This document shows, piece after piece, positions 27,696 through 37,093 of a stretch of DNA of 64,000 nt. Source of the stretch: Rhodocytophaga rosea. Lineage in GTDB: Bacteria > Bacteroidota > Bacteroidia > Cytophagales > 172606-1. A program made the translations under genes and the position numbers. The DNA lies in NCBI RefSeq assembly GCF_010119975.1, contig NZ_CP048222.1:4296501-4360500 (forward strand), written 5' to 3'. Position 1 is the first letter of the stretch, and each line of letters opens with the position of its first letter. The notes beneath the pieces were generated by a model. The model had not been told where the DNA came from, ran no database searches, and saw only the letters and a program-made list of their open reading frames with translations.

Positions 27696-30287
27696 ATGAG
27701 TAAATGTACAACTTTTCACCTGACTAAATTATTCTCTTGTTGTATGCTTTTGTTATGTTGTCTGATAAGCAGGCATGGGTATTCTCAATCTAAAAGCGGG
27801 ATTTATGTAGACAAGCAGGGTGTTTTGCGCTGGAAAAAAGACCATTCAGAAGCCACTTTCTTTGGCACCAATTATACGGTTCCTTTTGCCTATGGATACC
27901 GTTCTCACCAGGCCTTACAGATTAATCATGAAAAAGCCATTGACCAGGATGTGTATCATTTTGCCAGATTAGGTTTCGATGCCTTCCGGGTACATGTATG
28001 GGATACAGAAATTACAGATTCATTGGGTAATCTGCTGGAGAACGAGCACTTGCGCCTATTCGATTATTTAATATTTAAACTGAAAGAACGGAATATTAAA
28101 GTGATGCTTACCCCGCTTGCTTTCTGGGGAAATGGCTATCCGGAACCAGACCAGAAAACGGCAGGATTTTCCAGTATTTACAATAAACGGCAGGCAGTAA
28201 CTGAAGAGAAAGCCATCCGGGCACAGGAGAATTATGTGAGCCAGTTTTTCAAACATGTAAATGTGTATACAAAACTTTCCTATGAAAACGACCCGGATGT
28301 ACTTGCAGCTGAAATTAATAATGAACCACATCACAGCGGACCGAAACAAAGAGCGGGTGAATATGTAAACCGGCTTGCCAGAGCGATTCGCAATGCTGGC
28401 TGGACCAAACCTGTTTTCTATAATATCAGTGAATCTCCCTGGTATGCCGATGCTGTAGCCAACGCAGAAATTGATGGGGTAAGCTTTCAGTGGTATCCAA
28501 CCGGGCTGGTAGCCAATCATACCTTGCCCGGAAATTACCTTCCTCATGTAGACCGGTATCATATTCCGTTTGATACCATTCCGGCATTTGCTAACAAAGC
28601 CAGAATGGTGTATGAATTTGATGCAGGCGATATCTGGGAACCTGTGATGTACCCGGCAATGGCCCGTAGTTTCAGAGGTGCGGGATTTCAGTGGGCCACC
28701 CAGTTTGCCTACGACCCTCTGGCAACTGCTTATGCCAATACCGAATACCAGACACACTTTGTGAACTTAGCCTATACGCCATCTAAAGCCATCAGCCTGA
28801 TGATTGCCGCTAAAGCATTTCATATACTTCCCAGATCAAAATCTTACGGCACTTATCCGGCAGACAGTGTTTTTGGACCTTTCCGGGTGAGTTATAGAGA
28901 ATCGCTGAGTGAAATGAATACAGAAAAGGAATTTTATTATTCCAATACTACCAGTACTAAGCCGGTAAATAACCGCAACTTACTGCATGTGGCCGGCGTA
29001 GGTAGTTGTTCTATAGTTAGCTATAAGGGACTGGGTGCCTACTTTCTGGATAAACTGGAAAACGGAATCTGGCGGCTGGAAGTAATGCCGGATGCTATTA
29101 TGGTGAGTGATCCATTTGCCAAAGCCGCTCCCCAGAAAGAAGTGGTGCGCATACAATGGAAAACACATGCTCTACAGATTAAACTACCTGATCTGGGCGT
29201 AGACTTTACAATAACAGGTGTAAATGAGGGCAATACCTTTTCGGCAAAAGCTGTAAGCGGAAGCATAAAAATTCAACCTGGAACATATCTATTGGTGAAA
29301 AATGGCAGGAAATTTCAGAATAAGGGAAACAAATCATCTGTGATCAAGCTGAATGAATTTGTAGCACCTGTCTCCAGAAATACAACACCCACTATATGGC
29401 ATACACCCCATGAGGAAGTTTCATCCGGTAACCCCTTCAAACTACAGGCACAGATTGCAGGACTGGAAGATTCCAGTAAGGTAACACTGCTGATCAATAA
29501 TTTATCCGGCGTATACAAAACCATTGCTATGCAGGAAAAAACAGCCTATACCTATGTTGCGGAAGTGCCTGTAGAGCTTACTACACCAGGATTGGTGCAA
29601 TACCGGATTTTGGTAGAAAAATCAAAAGGGGAGTTTTATACCTTTCCCGGAAACTACAAAGGCTATCCTTATGCCTGGGATTATTATCAGAAGGATAGCT
29701 GGCAAACGTATGTGGCCGCAGAAAAATCATCCTTAGAACTATTTAATGCCAGCCGGGACAGAAATCCTACTATTTACCCCAATTTATGGCGCAGCGACGA
29801 AAAACAATTTATCACTTCTCAAGAACCAGGTCAATTGGTGTTCAGGCTGGCTTCCAAAGAACTCGGCAATCCAGAACATATAATGGGCTTCCAGCACACG
29901 TTTGCTGACAAAATCAAAGGCAGGCAATCAGAACTTGATTCTTTTAAAAGATTAGTAATTAAAGCCCGTACCGGAAATACGCAGCCTGTTCAGATAAAAA
30001 TAGCCTTGCTCACCATAGATGGTATGGCCTTTTCCTCAACCGTTACCCTTACTTCAGCAATGCAGGAATTAAGCATTCCCTTGGGCAATCTGAAGCCAGA
30101 TCGGTTTATATTATTACCCAGACCTTACCCTGGTTTTCAGCCTTTCTGGTTTAAATCATCGGCAGCTTATTCCTTTCAAGTGAGCCAGGCAGAGAAACTA
30201 CAGATCACTATAGGAGAAAATTTGTCTTCATCAGAGTACGAGAAACCCTATAATATCGAAGTAGAATCCATTAGCCTGGAGAATTAG
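27696..30287 (+). CDS. GH5-like (clan GH-A) secreted glycoside hydrolase
   Basis: An 863-residue protein when started at the ATG at 27696, where the signal peptide begins (LFSCCMLLLCCLISRHGYSQ). An in-frame ATG 39 bases upstream is also possible. The N-terminal 430 residues form a GH-A barrel. The strand motif GFDAFRVHVWD is followed by the acid/base Glu210 in EINNEPHHS and the likely nucleophile Glu307 in MVYEFDAGD. The C-terminal half has beta-sandwich-like modules and no recognised catalytic motif. Substrate cannot be read. It lies divergently from MbnP and converges on the PIG-L gene. Confidence 0.82.
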   Translation: MSKCTTFHLTKLFSCCMLLLCCLISRHGYSQSKSGIYVDKQGVLRWKKDHSEATFFGTNYTVPFAYGYRSHQALQINHEKAIDQDVYHFARLGFDAFRVHVWDTEITDSLGNLLENEHLRLFDYLIFKLKERNIKVMLTPLAFWGNGYPEPDQKTAGFSSIYNKRQAVTEEKAIRAQENYVSQFFKHVNVYTKLSYENDPDVLAAEINNEPHHSGPKQRAGEYVNRLARAIRNAGWTKPVFYNISESPWYADAVANAEIDGVSFQWYPTGLVANHTLPGNYLPHVDRYHIPFDTIPAFANKARMVYEFDAGDIWEPVMYPAMARSFRGAGFQWATQFAYDPLATAYANTEYQTHFVNLAYTPSKAISLMIAAKAFHILPRSKSYGTYPADSVFGPFRVSYRESLSEMNTEKEFYYSNTTSTKPVNNRNLLHVAGVGSCSIVSYKGLGAYFLDKLENGIWRLEVMPDAIMVSDPFAKAAPQKEVVRIQWKTHALQIKLPDLGVDFTITGVNEGNTFSAKAVSGSIKIQPGTYLLVKNGRKFQNKGNKSSVIKLNEFVAPVSRNTTPTIWHTPHEEVSSGNPFKLQAQIAGLEDSSKVTLLINNLSGVYKTIAMQEKTAYTYVAEVPVELTTPGLVQYRILVEKSKGEFYTFPGNYKGYPYAWDYYQKDSWQTYVAAEKSSLELFNASRDRNPTIYPNLWRSDEKQFITSQEPGQLVFRLASKELGNPEHIMGFQHTFADKIKGRQSELDSFKRLVIKARTGNTQPVQIKIALLTIDGMAFSSTVTLTSAMQELSIPLGNLKPDRFILLPRPYPGFQPFWFKSSAAYSFQVSQAEKLQITIGENLSSSEYEKPYNIEVESISLEN

Positions 30288-30334
30288 TAACTTATATAGC
30301 CCGATCAATTACTTACTGCCTACTACTGATATAA

Positions 30335-32842
30335 TCATTCAGCTTCTTTTCTGGCAATCAGGTTGGCAAAAAAGCGGTATGCTCCTGGTACGCCAGCCGG
30401 CAATTGTCTGAAAAATGCATACCCGGTGTATACAAACCTGCCTTTGCCGTAAGGAGAAATGAATAATCCGTAGGGTTGTGCTTTTTCTTTTTCTCCCGGA
30501 TCTTTCGTAGTGAGAATGGTTTCGTACCGGGTATCCAGACTATCAGCAAAATACAAACCCCGTTCCTGTACCCAGCCTTCAAAGTCTTTAGGCGTGATTT
30601 TATTGGGTAGCTGAAATACCTGGTGATCCGGTTTCAAAAATGTAACCGGCGCTTCCTCCACTGTTACTCTTTCTCTGGATAGGCGGAAGGGATAGGGGCC
30701 AATTTCATCGGTAACCAGATTATTGCTCACATTGTACTGAATTAATAAAGTACCCCCGTTATTTACATACTGCAATAGTTTAGGCTGGTAGAATTTAAGC
30801 CGTTCCTGGGTATTATACGCCCGTACACCGGCAATAATAGCATCAAAGCGGCTTAGAAAATCAGTATCTTTTTGCAGGTCATTATCAGACAACAGCGTAA
30901 CCTGGTAGCCAATCTGCCGGAGCGAAGCCGGAACATCATCACCAGCGCCCATAATATAGCCAATCTGTTTGCCAGCAATCTGCATATCGGCCCGCACGGC
31001 TTTGGCAGTTGCTTCCGGAAATAGCGTTTGTACTGGAATATGTGAGTAATCAATGGTGAGAATGCCTCTGGAAAGAGAAAGTCCTGATGAAGTTTTAATT
31101 ATAGCCTTAAGCGTTTCACTGGCCGTGTAGGCTGGAGGAGTTACCTGAAAACTTACTCTCATTTCTTCTGCATGCTTTTTCAGTTCAAAAGGAATACTGG
31201 CAGGCATTACTTTCCAGGAAGAGGGCAGTTCAAGACTTACTTCGCCACTTACGTTTTCCTTGCCGGCTTTAAGCAATACCTCTACTGTTTTAGCCGATTG
31301 ATCTGGAAACATGTATACCTTTTCGGCAAGGTTCACCATTACCTGAGGCCGTATCTCCAGCGGACGGTAGAGTTCGCCTTGTACCGGGTCTGTCCATTTG
31401 TAGGTAACTGGTTTTGTCCAGGTGAAAGATTGCCCTTCCAGATTGAAAGTAAATTCTACTCCGATTGGAGCCTCATTTTCTGGTTTTCCTACCAATTGCA
31501 GATCCTTCACCTGAAAAGTACCCTTTGTAAGCGGCTCCCGTAACCAGTATGGCTGAGTAAAAATAGTAGCAGCCGGAACTTCAATGGTAAACGGGAAGGT
31601 TGCAGTTTCATTATTCTTCAGGGGCAGCGCCATGGCTGTATCTTTCTGTGCCCCTACAAAACGAATCTGGCTTACATTTACCGGAAAATCAGACCGTTTT
31701 ACAATGGACGTATTCACTTTGAGTTTACCAGAAGGCGTACTGGCATAGGCAGTAGCATTGGCTTCGTACCACAAACCGGCACAGGCGGCAATTACTTCTT
31801 CCAGCTCCTTCTTTTTTACGCTTATCCAGTAGTTGTCTGTAGGGAGTTGTTGAATTTGTTTATAGGCCTGCAACAATAATGGCAGGCTAGCGGAAGGATT
31901 TTCTGGTTTGAAACTTTCGAGGGCTTGCTGTAAGGTTTTACTCAGGCGGCTGCTTCCCGGAATTCGTTTCCAGCTCAGGTCAACTCCATCAAACAAATCT
32001 TTGGCCCCCTGCTCTCCGGCCGTATGACGCAGGTAATCGATACGGTTTCCGCGTGCTCTTGCCGAACCAAAGCCCTGGCTTTTATGCATACTGCGGCTCT
32101 CGGCAGCAATTTCCGTATAGGATTTCCCCAGTAAGGCATTATAATCACCCAGATTTACTGTTACATAATCATTTTCCTTAGGAGGAGTAGTATTGTTAAA
32201 GTTAGGATTATAACTATTCCAGACGATACGTCTGGCTTGCCAGGGTTGTACATACTTGAGTTGTTCGGGAAAACGTTTCGCATCAGCCGCTGCCACAAAC
32301 GCTTCTGCAGCCAGTACGGAGGAGGCGCTGTGTTGCCCATGTCCTGCCCTTGAATCTGGCGGAAAACGGGTAATGATGACATCTGGCTTAATATTGCGGA
32401 TCACCCAGACAGCCTCCGACAGGATTTTTTCCTTTCCCCAGATAGACAAAGCTTCTTCGGTAGATTTAGAAAAGCCAAAATCAATGGCACTGGTAAAAAA
32501 CTGCTCAGCTCCATCGGTCCGGCGGGCTTGCAGCAATTCCTGCGTGCGGATCACCCCAAGCAATTCGGCCTGTTCAGCACCAATCAGATTTTGTCCGCCA
32601 TCTCCTCTGGTGACGGATAAATAAGCCGTTCGCACGAGCCGGTTTTTCGCCAGATACGAGAGCATCGCAGTATTTTCATCGTCGGGGTGAGCGGCCATAT
32701 AAAGGGCTGTACCTACTACATTGAGTTTTTTTAAAGCGAGCTGTATTTCTCCGGCAGGATAAGTTTTAGGGGTTTGAGCAAAAGCATTGGAAAGGAGCAA
32801 ACCGGCCAATAGAACGGCAGCATATATACCTGTATGTTTCAT
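30335..32842 (-). CDS. PIG-L family deacetylase with C-terminal ThuA/GATase-like module
   Basis: An 835-residue exported protein (signal MKHTGIYAAVLLAGLLLSNAFAQ). The N-terminal LmbE/PIG-L domain has the zinc motif AHPDDE (His52, Asp54, Asp55) and the later GHGQH histidines. It acts on N-acetylated sugars in known relatives. The middle (about 300-600) looks like beta-sandwich repeats. The C-terminal 200 residues contain DAIIAGVRAYNTQERLKFYQ and LLQYVNNGGTLLIQYNVSNN, as in class I amidotransferase/ThuA-like folds. The two ends may modify and bind the same glycan. It sits 119 bases before the GH127-like gene, which lies upstream on the same strand, so co-transcription is likely. Confidence 0.86.
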   Translation of the reverse strand: MKHTGIYAAVLLAGLLLSNAFAQTPKTYPAGEIQLALKKLNVVGTALYMAAHPDDENTAMLSYLAKNRLVRTAYLSVTRGDGGQNLIGAEQAELLGVIRTQELLQARRTDGAEQFFTSAIDFGFSKSTEEALSIWGKEKILSEAVWVIRNIKPDVIITRFPPDSRAGHGQHSASSVLAAEAFVAAADAKRFPEQLKYVQPWQARRIVWNSYNPNFNNTTPPKENDYVTVNLGDYNALLGKSYTEIAAESRSMHKSQGFGSARARGNRIDYLRHTAGEQGAKDLFDGVDLSWKRIPGSSRLSKTLQQALESFKPENPSASLPLLLQAYKQIQQLPTDNYWISVKKKELEEVIAACAGLWYEANATAYASTPSGKLKVNTSIVKRSDFPVNVSQIRFVGAQKDTAMALPLKNNETATFPFTIEVPAATIFTQPYWLREPLTKGTFQVKDLQLVGKPENEAPIGVEFTFNLEGQSFTWTKPVTYKWTDPVQGELYRPLEIRPQVMVNLAEKVYMFPDQSAKTVEVLLKAGKENVSGEVSLELPSSWKVMPASIPFELKKHAEEMRVSFQVTPPAYTASETLKAIIKTSSGLSLSRGILTIDYSHIPVQTLFPEATAKAVRADMQIAGKQIGYIMGAGDDVPASLRQIGYQVTLLSDNDLQKDTDFLSRFDAIIAGVRAYNTQERLKFYQPKLLQYVNNGGTLLIQYNVSNNLVTDEIGPYPFRLSRERVTVEEAPVTFLKPDHQVFQLPNKITPKDFEGWVQERGLYFADSLDTRYETILTTKDPGEKEKAQPYGLFISPYGKGRFVYTGYAFFRQLPAGVPGAYRFFANLIARKEAE

Positions 32843-32961
32843 CTCTGATAAAAGGCTTAGCTTACAAGTTTAGCGAATTTATCGCAGAATAGACAGGGCT
32901 TAAACAGGGATTGCATGAAATTGCCTAAAGGTGGATTTTAAACCTATATCTATGTATCAAT

Positions 32962-34977
32962 TCACCTACCTAATACCGGAAACTGAGCGATGCGCAACCT
33001 GGTACATCCATAAGGTATCAGTACAATTTCCTCTTCCTTGCCAGTTTCTAATCCATAGGTAATACTGTATGGAATAGGTCCGGTCATGTCGTTGTATAAT
33101 TTCCAGGAAGGGATCTGCTTTGCTTTGGTACGTATTTCAATGGGGGCACTGGCCGGATTCCAGGGATATACGGGCACCTGGTCTTTTTTTGTGACTGTAA
33201 ATGATGCTGTTAGTTTTTCATCGCTTACCTGGGGAAGACCATAGTTCCAGGTACTTTTCGGCAGTACTTCATAATATATACTTCCATACTGGATTGAATC
33301 AGTCGTATTGTTCACTTTTTTCCACTCTTCCTCTATCTTTAACGCATAGGTAATAGGGCCTCTTTCTACAGCCATTGAATTCTCATACCATTGGGTTTTA
33401 AATACATGCATAGGTAATTGTAACTCCACCACATCGCCTGATTTCCATTCCCGATTGATTTTCACAATCTGATTTCCGGCAGCTTCCTGCAATATTTTTC
33501 CATTAATAGTGATGCTTGCCTGTTTACACCATTGCGGAATACGAAGGTGGAAAGGAAAAGAAACCGATTTTACTTTTTTAGGTGTAGAAAACGTGAATTT
33601 GATGGTTTCTCCAAAAGGATAAGAGGTTTCTTCCAGCATCTTTACCTGAATGCCATTACCAACATTAGCATTTACTTCACTTGGAGCATATACCAAGGCA
33701 GCTATGCCTTTGTCGGGAGTAGCGTACCACAGGTTTTGTGTGAACTTGGGCCATCCCTGGTGCATATTGGAAGTACAGCAAGGATATCCGGTAAGCAAGC
33801 CATAGCATACATCCGTGCCGCTATGATTCACGTCAAAATTGCGGGTTTGCCGGGTAAGCATTACCTGGTTGGCTTGCTGAAAATACTGCCGGTTCATAAA
33901 ATCATCCGTAATCTGCGTAGGAAGCGCATTAAAGGCTATTTTCTCCAGGTGGTCGGCAAAGGAGATATTTCCGGTAATGCCTAGCATAGTTTCCAGGGAA
34001 AACATCATTTCTACAGCACTACATAATTCTGAGCCTTGGGTTGGGTTATTTCCATGTAAGGCTTCATCGCCGCCATACAAGCCATGGGCCATTCCGTTGT
34101 ATTTGCGGATATCGGCAAATCCTTTGGTAATGGCGTCTGTATATTTTTGCTCCGGATGATGCTGATAATATACGAGAGGGGCTTTTATGCCTTGCGCCAA
34201 ATTCACACAATGAATACTTCCCTGCGTAGACAGCATATTGCCTTCCAGAAAAGCCTGTGTATAATCGAAGGTTTGTTTGTGAATGATTTCCGCCAGATCG
34301 AGCAGAAAAGCATCGCCCGTGATATTGTAAAGCCAGTAAACGACCATCAGGTTATCGCCGCCCCGGTAACGTGCCCAGAAGGTCCAGTTGTCGAGTGGTT
34401 TTGTGGGAAGTTCCTGCAACTGGTATTTAAAATAATTGGTCATCAGTTTGATCACCCGCTGATCGCCGGTTGCCGAATAATATTGCTTGAGTATTTTAAG
34501 CATCACCATTTTAGGCCACCAGTCCCGGCTATTGTCCCGCTGCAAACCAGGTTCAGGACCATAATCTTTATCCGGCCCAAAATAACCATCTGGCTTCTGG
34601 CTGTTAATGGCCCATTCTACCCAGGGTTTGGTTTTGGCAATTAATTCTTTATCATCCAGAATGTAGGCTAGAGGGAGAAGCCCGTCAATCCAGTAAGGCC
34701 CGCGTTCCCACTGGTCGCCATCCCCACCCAGCCAGCCATTGCGTTTGTTCATTACCAGCGGATAGAGTTCATCTAAACGCCCGCTGGCACCATTTTTCTG
34801 ACGGACTAGCATTTCTTTGAGCCAGCCTTGCGGTTTAATAGCGCCTAATGGCAGTTCTATATAGGGATTTGGTTGTAAGGGGGCACGGTTATGTAGATAG
34901 GTAATATTGGTTTTAGGCTGAGCAATTGCCTGAAGCAGGCTAGTGAAACAGATGAAACAGATAACTGTGATTTTCAT
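32962..34977 (-). CDS. GH127-like (beta-L-arabinofuranosidase, DUF1680) exported hydrolase
   Basis: A 671-residue protein with a signal peptide (ITVICFICFTSLLQAIAQ). It has an (alpha/alpha)6 barrel followed by beta domains. The family zinc/nucleophile site is visible as Glu317-x-Cys319 (SELCSAVE) and the vicinal Cys400-Cys401 (GYPCCTSN). Glu305 in GGDEALHG is a candidate acid/base. In characterised GH127 enzymes a cysteine is the nucleophile. Other blocks are LPLGAIKPQGWLKEML, GDQWERGPYWIDGLLPLAY and MAVERGPITYALK. Activity on beta-L-arabinofuranosides is inferred from family, since GH127 and its relatives also cover other linkages. Confidence 0.86.
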   Translation of the reverse strand: MKITVICFICFTSLLQAIAQPKTNITYLHNRAPLQPNPYIELPLGAIKPQGWLKEMLVRQKNGASGRLDELYPLVMNKRNGWLGGDGDQWERGPYWIDGLLPLAYILDDKELIAKTKPWVEWAINSQKPDGYFGPDKDYGPEPGLQRDNSRDWWPKMVMLKILKQYYSATGDQRVIKLMTNYFKYQLQELPTKPLDNWTFWARYRGGDNLMVVYWLYNITGDAFLLDLAEIIHKQTFDYTQAFLEGNMLSTQGSIHCVNLAQGIKAPLVYYQHHPEQKYTDAITKGFADIRKYNGMAHGLYGGDEALHGNNPTQGSELCSAVEMMFSLETMLGITGNISFADHLEKIAFNALPTQITDDFMNRQYFQQANQVMLTRQTRNFDVNHSGTDVCYGLLTGYPCCTSNMHQGWPKFTQNLWYATPDKGIAALVYAPSEVNANVGNGIQVKMLEETSYPFGETIKFTFSTPKKVKSVSFPFHLRIPQWCKQASITINGKILQEAAGNQIVKINREWKSGDVVELQLPMHVFKTQWYENSMAVERGPITYALKIEEEWKKVNNTTDSIQYGSIYYEVLPKSTWNYGLPQVSDEKLTASFTVTKKDQVPVYPWNPASAPIEIRTKAKQIPSWKLYNDMTGPIPYSITYGLETGKEEEIVLIPYGCTRLRIAQFPVLGR

Positions 34978-35054
34978 GAAGGTTATAAGGGTAAGTTATT
35001 CTAGCTATACAAAAGACTCAAAAAGAGTTGGCAATATTGAGGTGGCGCACAAAA

Positions 35055-35252
35055 TCATTCTTTAATCGCTACTTTATGCACCTGGCGGCTGGCTATATGC
35101 ATCCATAGTTCTGCTTCATACGCGCCTAATTGGTAAACCTGAATCTGATAACTATTTTCTCTTCGGCTGTGGCCGTATACACCATGATGGCGAATGTATT
35201 GCACTTTTTCCTGTAAGGTTAAAAACCTGATTTCGGTGGTAGAAAGCCTCAT
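35055..35252 (-). CDS. Small hypothetical protein
   Basis: A 65-residue ORF with an ATG start, rich in Tyr, His and Arg (VQYIRHHGVYGHSRRENSYQ). No family, signal peptide or membrane helix is recognised. Its start lies 5 bases past the terminator of the upstream gene. It would need its own promoter inside that gene, or read-through. It is kept because codon use looks like that of its neighbours. It could still be non-coding. Confidence 0.45.
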   Translation of the reverse strand: MRLSTTEIRFLTLQEKVQYIRHHGVYGHSRRENSYQIQVYQLGAYEAELWMHIASRQVHKVAIKE

Positions 35253-35256
35253 ATAA

Positions 35257-35291
35257 ACAAAAAATCCGCCCAGAAGATGATCTGTGCGGAT
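35257..35291 (-). terminator. Intrinsic terminator of the 126-residue hypothetical gene
   Basis: On the minus strand a two-part stem (GCGGAT at 35286-35291 with ATCCGC at 35264-35269, plus an inner 4-bp CAGA/TCTG helix) is followed by TTTTTTGTTT. Confidence 0.8.
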
Positions 35292-35323
35292 GAATATAAA
35301 ACAAAAACCGGATATATGTTGCT

Positions 35324-35704
35324 TTATTTATTTGCCTGTTGCGAAGCAGATTGAAAACCAACAGCTTGTTTTAAGGTGCGTTCATTATCAGATTCAGGAA
35401 TTTCGTAGGTTCTTTCTTCTACGGTAATGAATAGTTGTTTACCTTTTAGTTTATTGGTATCAATGGTAGCACCTTCCTGCATAGGCATATCTACGGCTTC
35501 GAACAAGCTGGCAATAATGGGCATACCTGCTTTGGAATTATAAAAACGCTGGATAACAAAACCTTGCTCATTTTCGAAGCGGCAGGCAAAAAAAGGTACA
35601 CCTTTGTGCTCACTGGTTCCTTCATCTATATGTGTAATTTCTACCAGATGTCTTCCATCCGGAAGAAACGGTTTGTCCATACCTTCATTTACTTTGATTT
35701 TCAT
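35324..35704 (-). CDS. Conserved-looking hypothetical protein, 126 residues
   Basis: A cytoplasmic-type protein with no signal peptide or membrane helix. The N-terminal MKIKVNEGMDKPFLPDGRHL and VEITHIDEGTSE look like a small all-beta domain. A charged strand region follows (PFFACRFENEQGFVIQRFYN, KGKQLFITVEERTYEIPESD), and a Gln/Ala-rich tail ends the protein. The layout loosely recalls DUF669-type or single-strand-binding-associated proteins, but I do not recognise it. It has its own terminator and is probably a single-gene unit. Confidence 0.65.
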   Translation of the reverse strand: MKIKVNEGMDKPFLPDGRHLVEITHIDEGTSEHKGVPFFACRFENEQGFVIQRFYNSKAGMPIIASLFEAVDMPMQEGATIDTNKLKGKQLFITVEERTYEIPESDNERTLKQAVGFQSASQQANK

Positions 35705-35820
35705 AGCTAATTTATTTGTTTAATGCTTACATGTTTTATTGGATGAATACGTGCGTTATCAAACAAATGTTTCACTAAATATTAAATTTTTGTTGTATAA
35801 TTTTTTAAGCGATCATGATA

Positions 35821-36231
35821 CTATTTGGATTGTAGATATTGCTGAAACTCTTCTAATAATACTTTATCATTAATGGTTTTGCAATCAATTATAATTATGG
35901 CATCATATCCACCTAATTTATTTTTGTTATTTAAACTAAGCACATGAATGCCTCGTGGTCTTTTATGACTAAACTTAAGATGCTCAAAATATTTATTTTT
36001 AAGTAAAAATCCTTCAGTACATCTGAAAAATGCCAGCTTTTTACCTTTGAAATTAAACTCTTTTGTAGAAACGTGTTCTTTGAAAAGCACATTTTTGAAA
36101 TAATCAATCTCATAAGAATTTAATACCGGATTGATATCAGTTCCACAACTATCTAACTCAATTGTTTGACCATTAGAAAGTTGAACGCTCAAAAAAACTA
36201 AAAGCAGAAGATGAATAATTTGCTTTAGCAT
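35821..36231 (-). CDS. Small exported protein of unknown function
   Basis: A 136-residue protein with a Sec signal peptide (LKQIIHLLLLVFLSVQLSNG). Two Cys residues in the mature N-terminal half (SCGTDI, FFRCTEG) and a third in IIIDCKTIND are visible. No family is recognised. It starts 12 bases after the SDR stop on the same strand, so it is likely co-transcribed with it. Base composition is more AT-rich than in the SDR gene. Confidence 0.65.
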   Translation of the reverse strand: MLKQIIHLLLLVFLSVQLSNGQTIELDSCGTDINPVLNSYEIDYFKNVLFKEHVSTKEFNFKGKKLAFFRCTEGFLLKNKYFEHLKFSHKRPRGIHVLSLNNKNKLGGYDAIIIIDCKTINDKVLLEEFQQYLQSK

Positions 36232-36243
36232 TGGAAAGTTTTT

Positions 36244-36999
36244 TTACAATTGCTTGTGCACAATCGTAGCCGAAGCCTGAGCCGTAGGAAGAATAGTTAG
36301 ATCGCTGATGACTACATGCGGCGGACAGTTAATAACAAACAGAATGGTATTGGCTATATCTTTAGCGGTAAGTGGTTGAAAACCTTTATATACGGACGAT
36401 GCCCGTTGCTCATCACCTTTAAACCGCACCAGGGAGAATTCTGTTTCTACCAGTCCGGGATGAATGCCACTTACCCGGATGCCATACGGATTTAGGTCCA
36501 GGCGCATGCCACTGGTAATCGCATCTACAGCAAATTTAGAAGCGCAATATACATTTCCATTAGGATATACTTCTTTACCGGCAATAGAGCCAATATTGAT
36601 GATCTGCCCCGATTTCCGGCTGACCATTCCCGGAATAATAACTTTAGAAACATACAACAAGCCTTTTACATTAATGTCCATCATGGCATCCCAGTCTTCT
36701 GAACTTCCGGTTTGGATGGGAGCCAGTCCGTGGGCATTACCGGCATTATTGATCAGAATGTCTATTTTTTTCCATTCTTCCGGTAAGGAATCAATAGCGG
36801 AACTGACAGCTTGTTGATCCCGCACATCAAAAGTGAGGGTTTGTACCTGTACTTGCTTACTTAATGCCTGTTTGAGTTCGTCCAGGCGGTCAGAGCGACG
36901 GCCACAAATTACCAGATTAAATCCATGAGCGGCTAGTAACTCAGCCGTTGCTTTTCCAATGCCGGAAGTAGCTCCTGTAACAAAAGCAATTTTATCCAT
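36244..36999 (-). CDS. Short-chain dehydrogenase/reductase (YdfG-like)
   Basis: A 251-residue classical SDR that uses NAD(P)H. The Rossmann motif is VTGATSGIGKA (residues 7-17), and Arg34-Arg35 after the second strand (ICGRRSDR) suggests NADP preference. NNAG is at 84-87. The catalytic Ser138 (NIGSIAG) and Tyr151-x3-Lys155 (YCASK) are intact. VYPNGNVYCASK and HPGLVETEFSLVRF resemble YdfG-type 3-hydroxy acid dehydrogenases. Substrate is not decided by sequence. It lies between porT and a small exported protein on the same strand. Confidence 0.9.
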   Translation of the reverse strand: MDKIAFVTGATSGIGKATAELLAAHGFNLVICGRRSDRLDELKQALSKQVQVQTLTFDVRDQQAVSSAIDSLPEEWKKIDILINNAGNAHGLAPIQTGSSEDWDAMMDINVKGLLYVSKVIIPGMVSRKSGQIINIGSIAGKEVYPNGNVYCASKFAVDAITSGMRLDLNPYGIRVSGIHPGLVETEFSLVRFKGDEQRASSVYKGFQPLTAKDIANTILFVINCPPHVVISDLTILPTAQASATIVHKQL

Positions 37000-37093
37000 T
37001 AATGAGAAGTATTATAAAATTGAAAGATTAGATTAGTATAATATTAGTTGCTGAGTACTATTACCAAAACCAGCCAATACTTTTCATCAATTC

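Noticed and set aside
28068-28757. 229-codon minus-strand frame opposite the GH5-like gene
   Set aside because: Antisense to a gene with intact catalytic residues; the peptide resembles no family.
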